A stretch of DNA of 64,000 nucleotides, taken from assembly GCA_028284765.1 (NCBI GenBank), contig JANQRA010000003.1, positions 62,001 to 126,000 of the forward strand. The letters are read 5' to 3'. The translations under genes and the position numbers were made by a program. The notes below the pieces were generated by a model. It was not told the origin of the DNA. It was given only the letters and a program-made list of their open reading frames with translations, and ran no database searches. Positions 60,005 through 64,000 of the stretch are shown here, piece after piece. This DNA is from Acidimicrobiia bacterium (GTDB lineage: Bacteria; Actinomycetota; Acidimicrobiia; Spongiisociales; ZC4RG35). How positions within the stretch are numbered: position 1 is the stretch's first letter; each line of letters opens with the position of its first letter.

Positions 60005-60775
60005 ATGCTGAAGTTCAGGCTCTTCGGGATGCCGGTGGTCGTTCGCTCCTCCTTCCTGTTGGTGGCCGCCCTCATCGGATTCGTCGGCGGCTTCGGAGAC
60101 GTCGCTCGGACGATCACCTGGATCACCATCGTCTTCTTCTCGATCCTGATTCATGAGTTCGGTCATGCTTTCGCGGCGAGGAGATACTCCGCTGAAGTGG
60201 CCATCGAGGTCAACGGCCTTGGTGGCCTTACCCGCTGGACCGTTGACCAGTCGCTCCTCACTCCCGGACGGAGGGCCTTCATCGCAGCGGCAGGCTCAGC
60301 TGTCGGCATCCTTTTCGGAGGCCTCGTTTGGGCGGTGGCGTCGGTGTTCGCCCCGTTTGAGCCCTTTGTTGCCTTCACCTTGAACAGCATCATCTACATC
60401 AACCTGTTCTGGGGGCTCCTGAACTGGCTGCCGATCCGGCCGCTCGATGGGGGTCATCTGTTGGAGTCGCTTCTGCAGAAGATCGCTCCGGAGAGGGGTG
60501 AGGGCATCGCAACCGCCATATTCACACTCACGGCCGCCGTGGCCCTGGCGGTTGCCATCTGGCAGAGGTTCATCTTCATTGCGGTGCTGGCAGGTTGGAT
60601 GCTGCTGAGTGAGTTCAGCCGTGCAACAGCACGCAACCAGCCACAGGGTCCGCCACCACCTTCCGGTCTACCCACCCTGAGCTACGACGATGAATCCGCG
60701 TCGGCCAGGGGTGACGCCCCATTGCCTGATCCTGGAGGGGCCGGGCCCGAAGACACCACAGAGTCACCGCACTAA
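60005..60775 (+). CDS. Site-2 protease family (M50) membrane metallopeptidase
   Basis: A 256-residue intramembrane protease. The zinc motif HEFGH is at residues 50-54 and the third ligand is in NWLPIRPLDGGHLLE (about 140-154). Five or six hydrophobic segments follow the short Rip3/SpoIVFB-like plan without CBS or PDZ domains. The last 45 residues are Pro/Gly/Asp-rich and disordered. The substrate, commonly an anti-sigma factor or regulator, is unknown. Its start is 32 bp from that of the divergent dipeptidase. Confidence 0.85.
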   Translation: MLKFRLFGMPVVVRSSFLLVAALIGFVGGFGDVARTITWITIVFFSILIHEFGHAFAARRYSAEVAIEVNGLGGLTRWTVDQSLLTPGRRAFIAAAGSAVGILFGGLVWAVASVFAPFEPFVAFTLNSIIYINLFWGLLNWLPIRPLDGGHLLESLLQKIAPERGEGIATAIFTLTAAVALAVAIWQRFIFIAVLAGWMLLSEFSRATARNQPQGPPPPSGLPTLSYDDESASARGDAPLPDPGGAGPEDTTESPH

Positions 60776-60787
60776 CTTCGGGTCGCA

Positions 60788-62029
60788 ATGGACTTTGCTT
60801 ACAGCGATCGCGTCGAGGACTACCGAGGTCGTCTCCTCGACTTCATGGACAGCCACATCTACCCCGCCGAGCCGATCTATCGGCAGCAGATGGAGGACTC
60901 GGGCAACCCCCACCACCATCCCCAGATCCTCGAAGACCTCAAGGTCGAAGCTCGATCTCGAGGGTTGTGGAACCTCTTCCTACCCGACCCTGAGCACGGT
61001 GCAGGCCTGTCCGTGCTGGAGTATGCGCCTCTGGCAGAGATCACCGGCCGCAGCGTGTGGATGGCTCCTGATGTTCTCAACTGCTCTGCCCCGGACACGG
61101 GCAACATGGAAATCCTCCACATGTTCGGAACCCCGGAGCAAAAGGAAGTCTGGCTTCACCCCCTATTGGAGGGCGAAATCCGGTCGTGCTTCTCGATGAC
61201 CGAGCCCGATGTGGCCAGCTCGGACGCAACGAACATCCGCACCCGCATCGAACGGGACGGTGATGACTATGTCATCACTGGAAGGAAGTGGTTCAGCTCG
61301 GGTGCAGCGTCGGAGCGCTGCAAGTTCTCAATTGTGATGGGTGTCACAGATCCCGACGCTGACCGGCATCGCATGCAGTCGATGGTCATCGTGCCCATGG
61401 ATACCCCTGGAGTCACCATCGAACGAGAGCCCGAGGTCTTCGGATATCAGGACCGCGGCGGCCATCCCCAAATACTGTTCGACGGTGTTCGGGTGCCCGC
61501 ATCGAACCTCCTGGGCGAACAAGGTGGCGGCTTTGCAATAGCCCAAGCGCGACTCGGTCCCGGCCGAATCCACCATTGCATGAGGGCCATCGGTGCCGCT
61601 GAACGGTGTCTCGATCTCATGGTTCAACGGAGTCAGGCTCGGACAGCGTTTGGTCGCCCTCTTTCTGAGCAGGGAGTCGTTAGGGAATGGATTGCGAATG
61701 CTCGAATCCAAATCGAGCAAGTCAGGCTGCTGGTTCTCAAGACCGCATGGTTGATCGACAACGTCGGTACGAAGGGTGCCAGAACCGAAATCGCCGCGAT
61801 CAAGGTCGCCGCTCCAAACCTTCTCACCTCCATTGCCGATGACGCGATGCAACTGTTCGGGGCGGCCGGATTCACCGACGACTTTCCCCTTGCAGAGTTC
61901 TACTCGATGGGGAGATGGCTTCGGATCGCCGACGGGCCCGACGAGGTGCACCGTCGCTCCGTTGCCAGGGCTGAGCTAGGTCGTTTGGACGCAGGTGCTG
62001 TCCCGGAGCCCTTTGAATTCGACAGATAA
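60788..62029 (+). CDS. Acyl-CoA dehydrogenase
   Basis: A 413-residue flavoenzyme. CFSMTEPDVASSDATNI, YVITGRKWFSSGAASERCKF, FDGVRVPASNLLGEQGGGFAIAQARLGPGRIHHCMRAIGAAERCLDLMVQR and DAMQLFGAAGFTDDFPLAEFYSMGRWLRIADGPDEVH follow the class. A DGPDEVH loop occupies the region near the usual catalytic Glu. It resembles the long-chain ACAD10/11-like group; substrate unknown. TAACTT (60773-60778) ends 9 nt before the ATG and overlaps the M50 stop. Confidence 0.9.
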   Translation: MDFAYSDRVEDYRGRLLDFMDSHIYPAEPIYRQQMEDSGNPHHHPQILEDLKVEARSRGLWNLFLPDPEHGAGLSVLEYAPLAEITGRSVWMAPDVLNCSAPDTGNMEILHMFGTPEQKEVWLHPLLEGEIRSCFSMTEPDVASSDATNIRTRIERDGDDYVITGRKWFSSGAASERCKFSIVMGVTDPDADRHRMQSMVIVPMDTPGVTIEREPEVFGYQDRGGHPQILFDGVRVPASNLLGEQGGGFAIAQARLGPGRIHHCMRAIGAAERCLDLMVQRSQARTAFGRPLSEQGVVREWIANARIQIEQVRLLVLKTAWLIDNVGTKGARTEIAAIKVAAPNLLTSIADDAMQLFGAAGFTDDFPLAEFYSMGRWLRIADGPDEVHRRSVARAELGRLDAGAVPEPFEFDR

Positions 62030-62047
62030 AGGGGAACGAAACCCCTT
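62029..62047 (+). terminator. Short hairpin after the acyl-CoA dehydrogenase gene
   Basis: AAGGGG (62029-62034) and CCCCTT (62042-62047) are perfect complements with a 7-nt loop, starting at the stop codon. No T-tract follows. GATACT at 62048-62053 immediately after could be the whiB -10. Confidence 0.4.
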
Positions 62048-62073
62048 GATACTGCGTTTACACATGCCCAGCG

Positions 62074-62352
62074 ATGATTGGGCGTCAAGTGATAGATCTG
62101 ACAGTTACACCGTGGAGGGAAGCGGCTTCCTGTCTTGAAGTGCCTGACGACGTGTCGTTCTTCCCGACAAAGGAAGATCTCGGCGCCATCGTCAAGGCCA
62201 AGGCGGTGTGTTCCACTTGTCCGGTATCCGACGAATGCCTCACCTGGGCAATCGAGACCAACCAGCCGGACGGGATCTGGGGAGGACATACTCCGAAAGA
62301 GAGAAGGCGTCTCCGTCGTTTGTGGCTCGAAGAGGTCCGTAAGGCCTCTTAG
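62074..62352 (+). CDS. WhiB-family iron-sulfur transcription factor
   Basis: A 92-residue actinobacteria-specific regulator. The four cluster-binding cysteines are Cys20, Cys46, Cys49 and Cys55 (AASCLEV... VCSTCPVSDEC), followed by the turn DGIWGGHTPKERRRLRRL and a basic C-terminus. The 4Fe-4S cluster senses redox or NO and the protein usually works with a sigma factor. Which WhiB subclass it belongs to cannot be fixed. Its stop overlaps the convergent gene at TTAG. Confidence 0.93.
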   Translation: MIGRQVIDLTVTPWREAASCLEVPDDVSFFPTKEDLGAIVKAKAVCSTCPVSDECLTWAIETNQPDGIWGGHTPKERRRLRRLWLEEVRKAS

Positions 62353-63347
62353 CGCCGCCGTTCCGCCGGTTCGTCCCCACCGGGTCCGGCTTCTTCAGCG
62401 ATGTGCACAAGTGCATCCCCTGAGTTGACCAAGGGTCGCTGCAGCATTGCGATGACATAGCCGGACAGGGTCGCCCTCACTTGGGTCGGCCTCGCGCCAA
62501 AGGCGTCTGAAATCGACGCGACGGGCTGACCCTCCTCCACCCAATCGCCCAGACCAACGTGGCATTCGGCGATCCCACCCCGACGCGCCCGCACCCACCT
62601 TGTGGTGCGTATCAGAGTCGTGCCTTTGTTTCGGGGGAGCCGGGCGTCGATCATCCCCATCGATCGAAGGGCTCTGAGCACGCCGTTCACTCCGACCTCC
62701 ACAGCGTCTTCGTCGAAACGGTGGGCCTGTCCCGCCTCATAAAGGAGGATCGTCTTTCCCCGCTCAGCGGCCGCTTGCCGAAGGGAGCCGTCCCTCAGCT
62801 TGGCGTGGATGCTGAAGGGTGCCCCGAAGGCTTTGGTCAGCTTCAGGGTGTCGGGGTCATCAAGATCGGCTCGTATCTGCGGGATGTTCGTGCGGTGGTT
62901 GGTGGCGGTGTGGAGGTCGATACCCACCGAGCATTGGTCCACGATCTCGCTCATGAAGAGGTGGGCCAGTCGAGATGCCGATGAACCCCGGGCCGAGCCA
63001 GGGAAGGAGCGATTGAGGTCTCTTCGATCGGGCAGGTATCGCGACTGGATGATGAACCCCAGCGGGTTGACGATCGGGACCGCGATGACCGCCCCGCGCA
63101 GCGTCTTGGCTTCGATCTCTCGGAGGACCCGCCGAATGATCTGTATCCCGTTCAGCTCGTCTCCGTGGATAGCGGCTGACAGCCAGACATGCGGGCCATA
63201 GGCACGTCCGTTTATCACCTTGACCGGGAGTGATTCCGTGGCACCGGTGACAACCCGCGCGAACGGGAGCTCGAATTGGGATTGCCTGCCAGGCTTGACC
63301 GTCACACCGCCAACTGTGATCGGCTCGTTCAGTCGGGTGTCAGGCAC
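62349..63347 (-). CDS. Succinylglutamate desuccinylase/aspartoacylase family protein
   Basis: A 332-residue zinc carboxypeptidase-like enzyme. [17 protein letters not shown] carries the HXXE zinc ligands, [23 protein letters not shown] the substrate Arg pair, and [19 protein letters not shown] the third His. The C-terminal part (about 250-325) is a biotinyl/lipoyl-like barrel ([21 protein letters not shown]). The GTG start overlaps the RimK-like stop by 8 nt. In bacteria such genes often accompany RimK, where they may trim or supply modified amino acids. Confidence 0.85.
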   Translation of the reverse strand: MPDTRLNEPITVGGVTVKPGRQSQFELPFARVVTGATESLPVKVINGRAYGPHVWLSAAIHGDELNGIQIIRRVLREIEAKTLRGAVIAVPIVNPLGFIIQSRYLPDRRDLNRSFPGSARGSSASRLAHLFMSEIVDQCSVGIDLHTATNHRTNIPQIRADLDDPDTLKLTKAFGAPFSIHAKLRDGSLRQAAAERGKTILLYEAGQAHRFDEDAVEVGVNGVLRALRSMGMIDARLPRNKGTTLIRTTRWVRARRGGIAECHVGLGDWVEEGQPVASISDAFGARPTQVRATLSGYVIAMLQRPLVNSGDALVHIAEEAGPGGDEPAERRR

Positions 63348-64000
63348 CGACGTTGTCTTCTATGTATTCGACGATCTGACTTGCGATGTCCACGCCGCTG
63401 GCCCCTTCGATTCCCTCGAGCCCCGGCGAGGAGTTCACTTCCAAGACCATGGGCCCTTCGGATGACTGCAGCAGATCGACACCGGCCACACTCAATCCGA
63501 GACTCTTCGCTGCTCGAACCGCTGTCGACCGTTCGCTTGGCGTGAGCTTGATGATCTCGGCGGATCCGCCCCGATGCAGATTGGAGCGAAACTCACCAGG
63601 TGCGCCTTGACGCTTCATGGCGGCGACGACTTTGCCTCCCACGACGAAGGCTCGGACGTCCGCTCCTCCTGCCTCCTTTATGAACTGTTGGACGAGGATG
63701 TTGGCGTCGAGCTGGCGGAAGGCTCCGATTACCGATTCCGCTGCCTTTTTTGTCTCAGCGAGAACGACGCCGATGCCTTGAGTCCCCTCGAGAAGCTTGA
63801 CCACCACAGGGGCGCCCCCCACGACGTCGAGCAGGCCGTTCACGTCCTGGATCGAGTGGGCGAAGCTTGTTGTAGGCATCCCAACGCCCGCCCGGCTGAG
63901 AATCTGGAGCGATCTCAGCTTGTCCCGGCTCCTGCTGATTCCGTCGGAAGAGTTGAGGGTGAAAACATCGGCCATTTCGAATTGCCGGACCACGGCGGTG
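63340..64000 (-). CDS. RimK-family ATP-grasp ligase, N-terminus beyond the window
   Basis: The last 220 residues are visible; the start lies to the right of the window. [83 protein letters not shown] and [29 protein letters not shown] are the RimK ATP-grasp motifs. E. coli RimK adds glutamates to ribosomal protein S6; others act on other acceptors. The acceptor here is unknown. Confidence 0.9.
   Translation of the reverse strand, partial: TAVVRQFEMADVFTLNSSDGISRSRDKLRSLQILSRAGVGMPTTSFAHSIQDVNGLLDVVGGAPVVVKLLEGTQGIGVVLAETKKAAESVIGAFRQLDANILVQQFIKEAGGADVRAFVVGGKVVAAMKRQGAPGEFRSNLHRGGSAEIIKLTPSERSTAVRAAKSLGLSVAGVDLLQSSEGPMVLEVNSSPGLEGIEGASGVDIASQIVEYIEDNVGA

Noticed and set aside
62041-62073. 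Leaderless start for whiB
   Set aside because: No TANNNT lies 6-9 nt before ATG 62074; GATACT further upstream with a short leader is a better reading.

Overview
The window looks like ordinary chromosome of a high-GC actinobacterium. Class Acidimicrobiia is my best guess, from gene content only. Supporting genes are WhiB, NucS, ClpS next to a DUF2017 protein, DUF3159, three luciferase-like (LLM) coenzyme-F420 oxidoreductases plus a deazaflavin nitroreductase-family protein, and an HBHA-like protein beside an XRE regulator. I see no rRNA, tRNA, CRISPR array, phage or insertion sequence. Every stretch without a gene is shorter than about 150 bp.

Layout. 1-3644: an M24 peptidase (cut by the window edge) diverges from proC, proline dehydrogenase, a nitroreductase-family protein and a YibE/F protein. 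3730-9646: an autoregulated ArsR-type repressor, a large membrane Fe-S oxidoreductase and an orphan ABC permease pair. 9646-12602: ClpS, DUF2017, a release-factor-like protein, a MobA-like transferase and a DUF4332 protein. 12668-17433: HBHA-like protein with its XRE regulator, a VIT1-type metal transporter, DAHP synthase with RidA, and a TetR/monooxygenase pair. 17527-24962: amidohydrolase, GlnE, NAD synthetase with a class IV aminotransferase, a lipoprotein and a methyltransferase. 24936-31745: MgtE, GreA, a selD gene with an in-frame UGA, a ferredoxin-like protein, a hydrolase and a penicillin-acylase-like enzyme. 31804-38155: CtaB, a lipoprotein and the aa3 oxidase operon. 38268-48170: serine-pathway-like genes, membrane proteins, LLM enzymes, a YbdK-type ligase, Tag and phosphofructokinase. 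48253-64000: a membrane molybdoenzyme, rhodanese, a flap-type exonuclease, NhaA, MFS, NucS-TrmL, peptidases, an acyl-CoA dehydrogenase, WhiB and an aspartoacylase/RimK pair cut by the window end.

The most striking property is how tightly genes are packed at all three junction types. (a) Most genes that begin a transcription unit have a TANNNT hexamer ending 6-9 nt before an ATG, GTG or TTG that agrees with the expected protein N-terminus. I count 33 in this window. This is the signature of leaderless mRNAs, and individual entries quote the hexamer. (b) Genes within operons usually start on a four-base NTGA overlap with the preceding stop, using ATGA, GTGA, TTGA and apparently also CTGA. (c) Several convergent pairs end on one shared CTAG or TTAG that supplies both stop codons. 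In the extreme case two divergent leaderless genes overlap head to head by 12 bp.

The best single-gene discovery is selD at 26917. A normal gene caller would truncate it, because its active-site codon is UGA, consistent with selenocysteine, and a hairpin follows directly.
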